Source: Pseudanabaena sp. Chao 1811 (GTDB lineage Bacteria > Cyanobacteriota > Cyanobacteriia > Pseudanabaenales > Pseudanabaenaceae). From it: a stretch of DNA of 64,000 nucleotides. The number at the start of each line of letters is the position of its first letter. The stretch's first letter is position 1. The position numbers and the translations under genes are program-made. Of this stretch, positions 33,505 to 42,392 are shown piece after piece. The DNA is taken from positions 3,210,501 through 3,274,500 of the forward strand of contig NZ_CP101416.1 in assembly GCF_027942295.1 (NCBI RefSeq), given 5' to 3'. The notes beneath the pieces are model-generated. The model was not told the DNA's origin, searched no databases, and worked only from the letters and a program-made list of their open reading frames with translations.

Positions 33505-34734
33505 ATTAGGGAACTTTTGAGGGAATTGGGCGGTTTCTACATTTAAAGCTACGGTTTGACCATTCCGTTTAACTTCCATCCGAATTTTGTCGCCAACAGC
33601 CCGATCTTCTACTAGTTGTGTGACTTGATCCGCTGTCAAGATATCTTGATTATCAAACTTGATGATCACATCACCACGTTTCGCACCTGCTTTTGCCGCA
33701 GGAGAATCATCAACTACTCTAGTAATTAATACCCCTTTATCTTCAGCGATTTTAATACCTAGATCAGAGTCTTGATTGACTTGTTTCTTGACATTTGGAT
33801 CAACCGTTACCATTTGGATACCCAGATAGGCTCGGCTCACCTTGCCACTTTGGATCAGTTGTTTAGCTATGCGTTGGGCTGTTTCAATAGGAATCGCGAA
33901 ACCTAGTCCCTGTGCGCCTTGAATGATGGCAGTATTAACACCAATGACTTCGCCATTTTGGTTAAGTAAAGGACCACCAGAGTTTCCAGGGTTAATTGCG
34001 GCATCGGTTTGAATAAAACTAACGCGCTTATCTACACCAATTTGTCCACTCTTGCGCCCGATCGCACTGATAATGCCCGCCGTCACCGTATTGTCTAGAC
34101 CGAGGGGATTTCCGATCGCGATCGCCCAATCTCCGGGTTGTAAACTTGCTGAACTACCAATGCTGACAGTGGGTAGATTGTCCGATTTAACTTGGATAAC
34201 AGCAACATCAGTGAGTTCATCGCTACCAATCACCTTACCTTCAATTTGACGACCATCCTTGAGGATAACGGTTACTTTATCGGCTCCACTGACAACATGG
34301 GCGTTGGTGATAATATCGCCTTCTTTGTTGATGATGAAGCCTGAGCCAGTACCCCGTTCAACCCGTTCCTTCGGCATTCGTTGCAATTGATCACCAAAAA
34401 ACTGACGAAACATAGGATCTTCTAAAAATGCGTCAGGAATTTGCTGATTGTTGGCTACGGTGCGGGATGCGTTAATTCTGACCACAGCGGGACCTGTCCG
34501 ATTCACCGCATCAACAACATAATTACGAGGGACAGAGATGGATTTTGCCTTGTCGCTATCTTGGGCGATCGCAGGCGATATCGATGCCACTTGGGGTAAA
34601 GGGGTAATGGCTGTCGTATTTGGCGATCGCACTCCAGATACAACTGCCCATGCACCTAAAATCACACCTAGCAGCAGCATTGAAGCATAGATCAAAGGTT
34701 GCTTGTAACGAGATTTTTTATTCGAGTCTCTCAT
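33502..34734 (-). CDS. HtrA/Deg-family serine protease
   Basis: 410 residues from ATG 34732-34734; a TTG six codons upstream is possible but lacks support. An N-terminal membrane anchor (LIYASMLLLGVILGAWAVV), trypsin-like domain with the triad His in TNAHVVSGAD, Asp in SDELTDVAVIQ and Ser in NPGNSGGPL, then one PDZ domain (AYLGIQMVTVDP to the C-terminus). It degrades or refolds damaged envelope proteins. Cyanobacteria have HtrA, HhoA and HhoB; which this is cannot be fixed. It follows the ECF sigma and anti-sigma genes on the same strand, which suggests envelope-stress control. Confidence 0.92.
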   Translation of the reverse strand: MRDSNKKSRYKQPLIYASMLLLGVILGAWAVVSGVRSPNTTAITPLPQVASISPAIAQDSDKAKSISVPRNYVVDAVNRTGPAVVRINASRTVANNQQIPDAFLEDPMFRQFFGDQLQRMPKERVERGTGSGFIINKEGDIITNAHVVSGADKVTVILKDGRQIEGKVIGSDELTDVAVIQVKSDNLPTVSIGSSASLQPGDWAIAIGNPLGLDNTVTAGIISAIGRKSGQIGVDKRVSFIQTDAAINPGNSGGPLLNQNGEVIGVNTAIIQGAQGLGFAIPIETAQRIAKQLIQSGKVSRAYLGIQMVTVDPNVKKQVNQDSDLGIKIAEDKGVLITRVVDDSPAAKAGAKRGDVIIKFDNQDILTADQVTQLVEDRAVGDKIRMEVKRNGQTVALNVETAQFPQKFPN

Positions 34735-34840
34735 AGCTATTTCCGCGACCAATAATATTTAGATTCTACAAAATTTTTTTGATGATTTAACTCTTTGGGT
34801 TTAGACGGAAAACCGTCAATAAAAGATCAAAACAAAGATC

Positions 34841-34867
34841 AAAAAAGCGTGCTCAGCACGCTTTTTT
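34841..34867 (-). terminator. Hairpin between the anti-sigma and HtrA genes
   Basis: AAAAAAGCGTGC at 34841-34852, TCA loop, GCACGCTTTTTT at 34856-34867. Lies 3 bases beyond the anti-sigma stop; it would end or attenuate transcription before the HtrA gene. Confidence 0.75.
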
Positions 34868-34870
34868 GAA

Positions 34871-35359
34871 TTACTTTGTATTCATTGACTTCGGTAACGG
34901 TACTAATGGCTCTTCCATAGCAATTAGCACAGGTTCCTCAGCAACTGAGGTAGGAGCCTTGACGCTATTGGCAACAGGGCTAAATTGTGGGGATGAATTG
35001 AAGGTAAATAATGAACCAAATACACCAACGACAGCCGCTACAGATATACCAATACCTGCAAGTTTCCATTTGCGGCGCTGTGATCGCTTGTCAATTTCTG
35101 CAAATACGCGATCGATCATGACCTCTGTTTCTTTCTTTGCAGAGGAATTAGCAACTACTGGTACAGGTAACTCGATTAGCGATTGTCTCAGTTTCATTTG
35201 TTGCTGGTAGAGGCGACGAAAATCAACATCGTCCGATAGCCATTGCTCGACAAGTTGCTCTTCTGTCTCGGTTACTTCACCATCTATATAAGCACTGAGC
35301 AACTCAAAGCGCTCATCTGGAGTAGTCATAGAATTATTAGAAATTTGGTTAGCACTCAT
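34871..35359 (-). CDS. Anti-sigma factor
   Basis: 162 residues. N-terminal region ERFELLSAYIDGEVTETEEQLVEQWLSDD and LRQSLIELPVP resembles the cytoplasmic sigma-binding part of RseA-like anti-sigma factors without the zinc ligands. One membrane helix (LAGIGISVAAVVGVFGSLF, about 99-118) puts the C-terminal 45 residues outside. It starts 17 bases after the ECF sigma stop on the same strand, the usual order for such a pair. An internal Met (residue 11) is an alternative start. Confidence 0.85.
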   Translation of the reverse strand: MSANQISNNSMTTPDERFELLSAYIDGEVTETEEQLVEQWLSDDVDFRRLYQQQMKLRQSLIELPVPVVANSSAKKETEVMIDRVFAEIDKRSQRRKWKLAGIGISVAAVVGVFGSLFTFNSSPQFSPVANSVKAPTSVAEEPVLIAMEEPLVPLPKSMNTK

Positions 35360-35376
35360 AACTTAAATACACCCCC

Positions 35377-36039
35377 TTACATACTAGACAAATAGGGTTG
35401 TAATTGCGCTTGGAGCTTCAATCTTGCTCTAGCTATACGTGATTTTACTGTACCAAGCGATACACCCGTAAGTTCCGAAATCTCTTCATAAGATAAGCCT
35501 TGAATCTCCCTCAAAACTATGGTTTCTCGGAAGCTAGCAGGCAGGTCAGTAATAGCTTGGCGGAGTTGTTCGTAGAACTCCTGCGTGGACATATTATCTA
35601 TCGGGCTAGGGGCTGAGCTAGGCAAGTCCCAAGACATTTCATCGCCATCACCAGACATAAACGGTGCATCAAGGGATACAGAGCTACCTACCCTTTTCCG
35701 TTTACGCAACTCGTCATAAAACAAGTTGGTGGCAATGCGACTGAGCCAACCACGAAATTTTTCGGGTTCTTGCAAACGCTTGATATTTTTATAGACACGC
35801 AACCATACCTCTTGAGCGAGGTCGGCGCGATCTTGCCAATCGGGAGCGAGCTTATACAAAACCTGATCGACGTAGGATTGATTACGTCGCATAAGTTCTG
35901 CGAACGCAGACCTTTTCGGCTGCGCTTCCTGCTGGCACAGTTGTACCAATTCAACGATGGGGAGCTTATCAACGGACACGGAGTTGGAGGGCGTGTACCC
36001 TCCGATGCTGGTTGACCAAGATAGGCTGTAACTCATCAA
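35377..36039 (-). CDS. ECF-type RNA polymerase sigma factor
   Basis: 220 residues with sigma-70 regions 2 (FAELMRRNQSYVDQVLYKL, DLAQEVWLRVYKNIKRLQEPEKFRGWLSRIATN) and 4 (LPASFRETIVLREIQGLSYEEISELTGVSLGTVKSRIARARLKL), joined by a short variable linker. This is the RpoE/ECF group, like cyanobacterial SigG. With the anti-sigma factor next to it and the protease gene after it, the operon looks like a stress-sensing module. The sigma factor may control its own operon; no minus-35 element was assigned. Confidence 0.93.
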   Translation of the reverse strand: MMSYSLSWSTSIGGYTPSNSVSVDKLPIVELVQLCQQEAQPKRSAFAELMRRNQSYVDQVLYKLAPDWQDRADLAQEVWLRVYKNIKRLQEPEKFRGWLSRIATNLFYDELRKRKRVGSSVSLDAPFMSGDGDEMSWDLPSSAPSPIDNMSTQEFYEQLRQAITDLPASFRETIVLREIQGLSYEEISELTGVSLGTVKSRIARARLKLQAQLQPYLSSM

Positions 36040-36173
36040 TCAATCGCTCCTACTGGACTTTAATCAGCAGTAGATCTACCAGAATTAGATGATCTGTATC
36101 TCTATGCTCAAGTGTCAGGACGAAGTAAGAGAAAAGTTTGTTCCTATCAAAATAGAGCTTGTCTGCATTATTT

Positions 36174-36218
36174 AGAGATTAGGATAATTTCTGCTTAGCA
36201 GAAATTATCCTAATCTCT
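36174..36218. repeat. Perfect 21-bp inverted repeat, loop TTA
   Basis: Arms 36174-36194 and 36198-36218. The 294-base gap 36040-36333 lies between the divergent sigma-factor gene and a small plus-strand gene, so it is a leader or intergenic structure and not a terminator of either. Confidence 0.85.
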
Positions 36219-36333
36219 ATAAATATAAACAGAAAGATATTTCAAGAGGGATAATAGCAGTTAGTTTGTGTGTTTTTGATAATTCATAGATTTTCTTAGA
36301 TTTTTTACTTAATTCTTTTACTTAAATTTACGT

Positions 36334-36477
36334 ATGCAGCGATCGCAGTGGATATCAGTACTAACAGGCGTTATCGCCGTGATTTTGGGATTAGGCTATT
36401 TGATTTTGGTTCAGATACTAGATTGGCGAGGTGGTGAGATGTTACCTGCCCCCGTTGATTTGTCTTTTCTTTTTTAA
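36334..36477 (+). CDS. 47-residue single-helix membrane protein
   Basis: Starts MQRSQWISVLTGVIAVIL, then a hydrophobic helix (about 6-29), LDWRGGEMLPAPVDLSF and stop. One membrane helix with a short conserved-looking C-terminal tail (DWRGGEMLPAP). It is clearly a designed coding frame: codon use and hydrophobic periodicity fit. Short proteins of this type with an RGGEMLPAP tail are common in cyanobacteria, from memory, and have no known function. No strong ribosome-binding site is visible. Confidence 0.75.
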   Translation: MQRSQWISVLTGVIAVILGLGYLILVQILDWRGGEMLPAPVDLSFLF

Positions 36478-36514
36478 AGTTTGTCGATAGAGATGCTATT
36501 TAAGTTCGTGAATA

Positions 36515-36553
36515 AATTTAGCCAAGATTCACAAGGTGAATCTTGGCTAAATT
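36515..36553. repeat. Perfect 18-bp inverted repeat, loop AAG
   Basis: Arms 36515-36532 and 36536-36553, ending 11 bases before the Rrf2 ATG (36565). It separates the small membrane protein gene from the Rrf2 gene and may act as a terminator or a leader structure. Confidence 0.8.
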
Positions 36554-36564
36554 AAGTGGGTTTT

Positions 36565-37008
36565 ATGAAACTAACCAGAAAAGGTCATTACAGTGTGAAG
36601 GCGATGCTCGATCTGGTGGTTTGGGCAAAGCGTAAGCCTGCATCTGTAAAAGAAATTAGCGATCGCCAATCAATACCTGCTCCATATTTAGAAAAAATTT
36701 TAATAGCCTTGCGCCAAGCGGATTTAGTGGAGTCCGTGCGGGGCGTACAGGGGGGATATAAGCTGAAGCGATCGCCTAAAGATATCTCTCTCGGTGAAAT
36801 ATTATCTGCTGTTGGTGAAGATACCCATCCCTTACCCAGATTAAAGCCACAGGAAAAACTAGCCTCCGATTGGGTCACATTTGCGCTCTGGCAAAGACTT
36901 GATCGCAAGCTTAAGGATGCACTCTATGGAATTTGTTTAGAAGATTTATATTACGATGCCCGCAGTTGGCAAGCCTCCCAAGGACAAAGTGCTGGATTTA
37001 TAGTTTAG
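36565..37008 (+). CDS. Rrf2-family transcription regulator
   Basis: 147 residues from ATG 36565; a GTG at 36556 in frame is less likely because MKLTRKGHYSVKAMLDL is the family start. Winged-helix domain with VKEISDRQSIPAPYLEKILIALRQADLVESVRG. The cysteine trio that holds an Fe-S cluster in IscR is absent; only one Cys (GICLED) is present, so it cannot be a classical Fe-S sensor. Targets unknown. It converges with ribH and shares a hairpin with it. Confidence 0.9.
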   Translation: MKLTRKGHYSVKAMLDLVVWAKRKPASVKEISDRQSIPAPYLEKILIALRQADLVESVRGVQGGYKLKRSPKDISLGEILSAVGEDTHPLPRLKPQEKLASDWVTFALWQRLDRKLKDALYGICLEDLYYDARSWQASQGQSAGFIV

Positions 37009-37041
37009 AGAGGGCTGTCGCTTCGCGACACCCTCTCTAAA
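37003..37041. terminator. Hairpin between rrf2-type gene and ribH
   Basis: Stem GTTTAGAGAGGG with CCCTCTCTAAAC and a GTCGC-TTC-GCGAC top, one bulged C. It overlaps the stop codon of the plus-strand gene and serves both convergent genes. Confidence 0.75.
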
Positions 37042-37044
37042 CCT

Positions 37045-37533
37045 TTAAGCAGATTTACTGCGAATTTGGCGCATGAGGTTTGCCATTTCGATCGCACCCA
37101 TGCCAAACTCCCAACCCTTATTGCTCTTGATGCCAGCGCGTTCGAGAGCTTGCTGCATCGTGTCAGTAGTCAATACCCCGAAAATGATTGGTACACCTGT
37201 TTGAAAAGACGCGGCAGCAACACCCTTAGAAACTTCATTGGATACATAGTCAAAGTGTGGTGTATCGCCACGAATCACCGCACCCAAGCAAATAATCGCA
37301 TCATAACGTCCTGAAACGGCTAATTCCTTTGCCACCATGGATATTTCCAAACTACCCGGAACCCATGCGTAGTCAACTTGACTGCCATTTTCAGAAACAT
37401 CAACGCCATGGCGCAATAGTGAGTCTTGACATCCTTGGAGGAGCTTACCAACGATCAGGTCATTAAACCGAGCAACCACGATTGCAAAACGCAAACTATC
37501 AGTATTGGTAAAGCTACCTTCAAAAACTGCCAT
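37045..37533 (-). CDS. ribH: 6,7-dimethyl-8-ribityllumazine synthase
   Basis: Condenses 5-amino-6-ribitylamino-uracil with a 3,4-dihydroxy-butanone phosphate in riboflavin synthesis; normally a 60-mer or pentamer. 162 residues. Marks: [15 protein letters not shown] at the N-terminus, [30 protein letters not shown] with the substrate-binding His, and [11 protein letters not shown]. Start ATG at 37531-37533. It precedes psbZ on the same strand but is separated by a hairpin. Confidence 0.97.
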   Translation of the reverse strand: MAVFEGSFTNTDSLRFAIVVARFNDLIVGKLLQGCQDSLLRHGVDVSENGSQVDYAWVPGSLEISMVAKELAVSGRYDAIICLGAVIRGDTPHFDYVSNEVSKGVAAASFQTGVPIIFGVLTTDTMQQALERAGIKSNKGWEFGMGAIEMANLMRQIRSKSA

Positions 37534-37578
37534 AGAGTTAAATTAAGTCAAAAGTAAAGTCGAAAATGAAAATTTAAG

Positions 37579-37611
37579 TATTTGATGGAGCGCCAAGCGC
37601 TCCATCAAATA
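37579..37611. terminator. psbZ terminator hairpin
   Basis: Perfect 15-bp arms 37579-37593 and 37597-37611, loop CAA, four bases after the psbZ stop. Confidence 0.8.
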
Positions 37612-37615
37612 TTGA

Positions 37616-37804
37616 TTAAGCTACAAAAGAATTTAAGATGCCGATGACGATGACAAAAGCTACCCAAATTAGGGAGCCAAGAAACAAGAGGGGCTTGGTT
37701 TGATTCCAAGAGCTAGGAGATGCGTATGCGACGGGTACGCCAATCACCAAAACGAAGGAAAACAGCACAAATGCAGCTAATAAAAGCTGAAATAAAATAG
37801 TCAT
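37616..37804 (-). CDS. psbZ: Photosystem II protein Z
   Basis: Ycf9/PsbZ, a 62-residue subunit with two membrane helices ([20 protein letters not shown] and [17 protein letters not shown]) joined by a loop with [11 protein letters not shown]. It stabilises the PSII-antenna contact and dimer. The loop is highly diagnostic and identifies a cyanobacterial or plastid genome. A weak GGAGTT precedes the start. Confidence 0.97.
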   Translation of the reverse strand: MTILFQLLLAAFVLFSFVLVIGVPVAYASPSSWNQTKPLLFLGSLIWVAFVIVIGILNSFVA

Positions 37805-37913
37805 TTTTTTAACTCCAAGTACTAAAACAAAATACCAAAATAAATCCTTTACACCAAATTAGCAGAAAATGCGTCTCTCTTAAGGGCTGAAGCAAATAGG
37901 GCAAAGAGCCGAC

Positions 37914-37944
37914 TTTTGTGGCGTGGCGAAGCCACGCCACAAAA
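37914..37944. terminator. Hairpin after the histidine phosphatase gene
   Basis: Perfect 14-bp arms 37914-37927 and 37931-37944, loop GAA, 15 bases past the stop at 37960. Confidence 0.8.
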
Positions 37945-37959
37945 ATCACTGGTTGTTAA

Positions 37960-39306
37960 TTACAAAGCTCCTGCGGCAGTGCGATCGAGAATACCTTCAG
38001 AAAGATGGGTGGTGATATTGCAAGACTGTAAAACGGGTTTACCCTGTGCGCCTTGAGGATAGTCAATGACACTCACGCCGCCATTACCTTGTTTAAAGAT
38101 CCAAAATTGCTCTGGTGTAAAGCCAAATAATAAACAAAGAATTGCTTTGTTCACAGCATCATGGGCGACAACTAGAGCCGTTTCTCCTGCGGGAACTGAC
38201 TCCACAATTTTTTGCCAAATTACCTCAACACGATCCCATACCTGCTGTAAATTCTCGCCTTCAGGCATTTGCACAGTTTCGGGTTGTGATTGCCAAAGGG
38301 CTAGCTGACCTGCAAATTCGGCTTCGATTTCATGCTCAAATTTACCTTCCCAGAGACCGTGGGAAATTTCTTTGAGTTCATCAAATAGCTCAAGTTTGAT
38401 ATTGGGATGCTTGCTTAAAATTTCTAGTGCTGTATCCTTGGGACGGAGCATGGGACTGCTGAAAGCCTTGTCGATTTTGACTTTGGCGAGAAACTCACTA
38501 GCGCGTCTTGCCTGAGCATGACCATTGTTATTGAGGGGAACATCAATTTGCCCTTGGAATCGTTTTTGGCGATTCCACTCGGTTTCACCGTGGCGTACTA
38601 GCAATAGACGGGGCCCATTGTGGTTTTTCTTGAGGGGGGGCAATGGTGATTCAGTAATGTCTTCAAGGTGACTCGCAAGGTTGAGAGACTCTAGTTGCAC
38701 GCCATCACTAATACTTGTGCCTTGAAAATTGAGGACGCTAATGGCGCAATTCACTTGCTGGATATTGTGATACAGGCTAATGGGGATACCGATCGCTGAG
38801 CAAATTAGCGCCCGATTAATACCACTATGTCCCACTAGTAAAATAGTTTTGTCTTGATGCTTAGGCAAGATTTCTGCCCATAGAGCCTTAGCTTGCTCGA
38901 AAAGATCAAGAATTGGATAGCGATCGCCTAGTTGAAATTTTTCTGGCTCATTTTGCCAAAGATGATATTTTTCAGGAAATTGCTCTTTGACATCACTCGC
39001 GATCATCGACTCCCACTCAGTGAGGTCGATTTCGAGCAATCCCTCAGTAGTATTTAATGCTGGTGGTTGACAATTTTCGGACAAAATAATCTGAGCAGTA
39101 TGCTGAGCGCGAACTAGAGGGCTAGCATAGGCGGCATCGATACCTAAGTTGGCTAAAGCTTTTCCTGCGAGTTTAGCTTGATGTTTACCTTTGTCAGTTA
39201 ATACGGACTGCAATTCTGGGCGATCGTAATTGCCCCGTCCTTGGATTTTGCTCAGGATATTGAAATTACTTTCGCCGTGACGGACGATAACTACTCGCGT
39301 ACTCAG
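37960..39306 (-). CDS. Two-domain histidine phosphatase; apparent CTG start
   Basis: 448 residues if translation begins at CTG 39304-39306, which gives an N-terminus STRVVIVRHGESNFNILSK identical in form to the family. The open frame has no ATG, GTG or TTG upstream of that before a stop; the next in-frame start (TTG 39211-39213) would delete the RHG motif of domain one. A GAGG lies eight bases upstream of the CTG. Domain 2 (from about residue 210) has its own LLVRHGETEWNRQKRFQG. Such proteins dephosphorylate phosphoglycerate-like or other small substrates; substrate unknown. The start is the main doubt, the family is not. Confidence 0.85.
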   Translation of the reverse strand: MSTRVVIVRHGESNFNILSKIQGRGNYDRPELQSVLTDKGKHQAKLAGKALANLGIDAAYASPLVRAQHTAQIILSENCQPPALNTTEGLLEIDLTEWESMIASDVKEQFPEKYHLWQNEPEKFQLGDRYPILDLFEQAKALWAEILPKHQDKTILLVGHSGINRALICSAIGIPISLYHNIQQVNCAISVLNFQGTSISDGVQLESLNLASHLEDITESPLPPLKKNHNGPRLLLVRHGETEWNRQKRFQGQIDVPLNNNGHAQARRASEFLAKVKIDKAFSSPMLRPKDTALEILSKHPNIKLELFDELKEISHGLWEGKFEHEIEAEFAGQLALWQSQPETVQMPEGENLQQVWDRVEVIWQKIVESVPAGETALVVAHDAVNKAILCLLFGFTPEQFWIFKQGNGGVSVIDYPQGAQGKPVLQSCNITTHLSEGILDRTAAGAL

Positions 39307-40168
39307 AACCTTACCCTCATCTTCATTTAAAGTTGGATAGTTGGGACAACCAGCATATCCAACACAACTACCTAATATTAAAACACTATTAAGAAATAGT
39401 AACGCTCAATGCTGCGCTATAATACTACGATAGGCTTAAGATAGCTGCTAGCTAAAATGCATCTAGCTAAAGTGCATCTAGCTGTTAGTTAAGCGCTCAA
39501 GCTTACCTACCATAATCATAAACTTGAATCATCAAGTACGCTGTTTTACCTATAGGCTGAATGCTGTAGGCAAATGGTGTAAGCACCTTCTAGATAGTTT
39601 AATAAAAGTCAGTCTAAGAAATAACCTTAGCTTTTAACGAAATCCCACCAATCTTTCCAACAACTATATTCATACTGCATTGCCATAAGTATTGCCATGA
39701 GTATTGCTCGCTCAGGTTAATGATGATAAGCAAAGCTTAGAGTCGCTAATCTGTAAGATTTTTAAAATTTAGTTTTTACACAAAGTAGATAGTAAAACCT
39801 ACCTATTTCGTATAGAAACTAATTTACTTAAAAACTAAGAGCGTCATAGTTTTTGGTATCTAAACCATTCCGAACAAATCAACATGTCTCAACTATCGTG
39901 ATGTCAGAGCAGACAAATTGCCCAATTACTAGCTCGGTACATAGCTAAGTATTAGGTTTACGATAAGGGCTATTTGTAATCGAAATTTTTTTCTTACTTT
40001 CGTTATTGGTATGTTCTTTGTTAAAGCCCCCTATGAATCTTTGAGGTTTTTGAGCAGGGGTCTGAAAATATTTTTCTAAACATTTTTCTAAAGTTTGTGT
40101 AAAAAAGTATTTTTCAGATAAGTTCTTAGACTGGCTCTTTTGAATCGAAGAAATTCTGAGGAAATTGA
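39307..40168 (+). other. Long gap upstream of rne
   Basis: 862 bases without a called gene. Includes a 17-bp-unit direct repeat around 39450-39490 (AGCTAAAATGCATCTAGCTAAAGTGCATCTAGCT) and, close to the start codon, several U-rich runs (CGAAATTTTTTTCTTAC, AAAATATTTTTCTAAACATTTTTCTAAAG). In other cyanobacteria the rne leader is long and autoregulated through RNase E cleavage at U-rich sites; the same is inferred here. No credible protein frame. Confidence 0.55.
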
Positions 40169-42385
40169 ATGCCAAAGCAAATAATTATTGCCGAGCAGTA
40201 TCGAATTGCTGCCGTATTTAGTGAAGATCAAATTGAAGAAATTGTTGTTGCCGCAGGAACTCACCAAGTTGGGGATGTTTACTTGGGCGTTGTCGAAAAT
40301 GTTTTAACGAGTATTGATGCTGCCTTTGTAAATATTGGTGATGGCGATCGCAATGGGTTTATTCACATTACTGACCTTGGTCCCTTAAAAATGCGGCGAT
40401 CGTCTGGCTCGATCAGCGATCTGGTCGTACCGCAACAGCGTGTGTTGGTTCAGGTTATGAAAGAACCAACGGGTAATAAAGGTCCCCGTTTGACGGGAAA
40501 TATTTCGCTACCAGGCCGTTATGTGGTGCTACTACCCTTTGGTCGTGGGGTGAACTTATCCCGACGCATTCGCAGTGAGGCTGAGCGTAATCGTCTGCGG
40601 GCGCTGGCGATTTTGGTTAAGCCTGCGGGTATGGGTATTTTGGTGCGGACTGAGGCGGATGGGATGCCTGAGGAGCAGATTATTGAGGATCTTGATAATT
40701 TGCAACGTCAGTGGGAAGGCATTCAGCAGGATGTGGCAACCACTCGCCAGCCAACCTTGCTTGATCGCGAAAGAGATTTTGTCCAACGCGTGCTGCGTGA
40801 CCTCTATAGCACTGAGGTAAATCGGATTGTCACCGATTCTAGTGATGGTTTACGCCGCATTAAGCAGCATTTACTCAACTGGGGTGATGGCAAAATTCCT
40901 AGTGGACTGCTACTCGATCATCACCGTGAACGCACTCCGATTTTGGAATATTTCCGAGTCAATGCAGGTATCCGTGAAGCGTTGAAGCCTCGCGTCGATC
41001 TGCCTAGTGGTGGCTATATCATCATTGAGCCAACCGAAGCATTAACTGTCATTGACGTTAACTCTGGCTCCTTTACCAAGTCCCAAACCTCTCGCGAGAC
41101 GGTGCTTTGGACAAACTGTGAAGCGGCTGTAGAGATTGCCCGTCAGATTCGCTTGCGAAATATTGCAGGCGTGATCGTGGTGGACTTCATTGATATGGAT
41201 ACGCGCCGCGACCAATTGCAGTTATTGGAATACTTTAATAAAGCTTTGCGATCGGATAAGTCACGTCCGCAAATCGCGCAGTTGACGGAGTTAGGACTGG
41301 TTGAGTTGACCCGTAAGCGCCAAGGTCAGAGTATTTATGAATTATTTGGTCGTCCCTGTTCGACCTGTGGTGGTCTAGGACATTTGATGCATTTACCTGG
41401 GGAAGCCGCAGGTCAGCCCGTAGACTCGACTTCACGGACTTGGGAATCGAAGCAGTCTAACCAACTCGACTTTACCTCTGAGTATGAGGATGGTGATTCG
41501 GAGTTAGGTGGTGGACTAGAGCCAAATTTGGTCAATCATCCGAGCTATCAAGAGCGGGGCAATTTACGCAGACGTAGCAAGCGTACATTACTCAATAAGG
41601 ATTCTCGCGAGTTGCGTGAAGTGGAAAAGGTTGCACCTGTGGATGTGCGATCGCGGGTTGAGCCACGCTTTGAACCTCGGGTTGAGCCACGTTTTGAGCC
41701 ACGTATCGAACGCGATCGCGAAATTATTGAGCGAGCAGTGCCTAGTAAGATCTCCTTACCAAGCATTACCCAAACCAAGCACATTGCTGAACCTGTCGAA
41801 GAATTAATTGAGGTGGTCGAGCCTGCACCGATCGCAACGGTGGAGAATGTACCTGAACGTCCTAATAAACGGGAATTACGCACTAAGGTTGTGGAGCCAC
41901 CAGAGGTCGTTGTCGTAGAGATGACCGAGGAAGAGCAGGATGTATATTCCTTGCTCGGCGTTTCACCCTTAGTACTAGTTGAGCACGAAGTCAAAGATCC
42001 TCGTAATGTGATTGTCACTGTTGCTTTACCGGGGCAAGCTCCTAGAATTGCAAATGCCATCAAATCTAGTCCTATTGTTGAAGCTAATGAATTAGCCACC
42101 GAAAACTCGCTCGCTCTTGAGTCTGATGACGGGGCTGAGATAGATACTGTGGTAACAATCTCTGAGGTTGCGATTAGTGAATCACCGAGTGCAAATATTA
42201 GTAATGGCATTACTAATCCTAATGGTGTGATTTTGAAAGTCAATCGGGCGCAACCAGTTGGATCTATTGATACTGAATCAGATACCGATTTAAGAACTGA
42301 TTTGTTAGATAACTCTAAAGAATTTGTGCCAATTCAATCGCCCGAAGCATCACGCCGTAAGCGTTCTTCCGCTTCACAAGCTTAA
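40169..42385 (+). CDS. rne: Ribonuclease E/G
   Basis: 738 residues. Single-strand-specific, 5'-end-sensing endonuclease central to RNA decay. N-terminal catalytic half: S1 RNA-binding domain (VGDVYLGVVENVLTSIDAAFVNIG), DNase I-like catalytic part with IDVNSGSFTKSQ and VVDFIDMD, and the zinc-link CSTCGG (about residue 396-401). The C-terminal half is low-complexity (EPRFEPRVEPRFEPRIER, Glu/Val-rich) and ends RRKRSSASQA, close to the Arg-rich nonapeptide used to bind PNPase in Anabaena. rnhB, often downstream, is absent here; instead a repeat and a kinase gene follow. Confidence 0.96.
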   Translation: MPKQIIIAEQYRIAAVFSEDQIEEIVVAAGTHQVGDVYLGVVENVLTSIDAAFVNIGDGDRNGFIHITDLGPLKMRRSSGSISDLVVPQQRVLVQVMKEPTGNKGPRLTGNISLPGRYVVLLPFGRGVNLSRRIRSEAERNRLRALAILVKPAGMGILVRTEADGMPEEQIIEDLDNLQRQWEGIQQDVATTRQPTLLDRERDFVQRVLRDLYSTEVNRIVTDSSDGLRRIKQHLLNWGDGKIPSGLLLDHHRERTPILEYFRVNAGIREALKPRVDLPSGGYIIIEPTEALTVIDVNSGSFTKSQTSRETVLWTNCEAAVEIARQIRLRNIAGVIVVDFIDMDTRRDQLQLLEYFNKALRSDKSRPQIAQLTELGLVELTRKRQGQSIYELFGRPCSTCGGLGHLMHLPGEAAGQPVDSTSRTWESKQSNQLDFTSEYEDGDSELGGGLEPNLVNHPSYQERGNLRRRSKRTLLNKDSRELREVEKVAPVDVRSRVEPRFEPRVEPRFEPRIERDREIIERAVPSKISLPSITQTKHIAEPVEELIEVVEPAPIATVENVPERPNKRELRTKVVEPPEVVVVEMTEEEQDVYSLLGVSPLVLVEHEVKDPRNVIVTVALPGQAPRIANAIKSSPIVEANELATENSLALESDDGAEIDTVVTISEVAISESPSANISNGITNPNGVILKVNRAQPVGSIDTESDTDLRTDLLDNSKEFVPIQSPEASRRKRSSASQA

Positions 42386-42392
42386 ATAAAAA

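Noticed and set aside
39945-40175. Minus-strand 76-residue frame upstream of rne
   Set aside because: A/T-rich, Lys/Asn/Phe-rich, no start signal; overlaps the rne leader.
41548-42243. Minus-strand open frame of 231 codons inside rne
   Set aside because: It lies opposite the low-complexity RNase E tail, and its Ser/Thr/Arg composition reflects the reversed Glu/Val/Pro codons.
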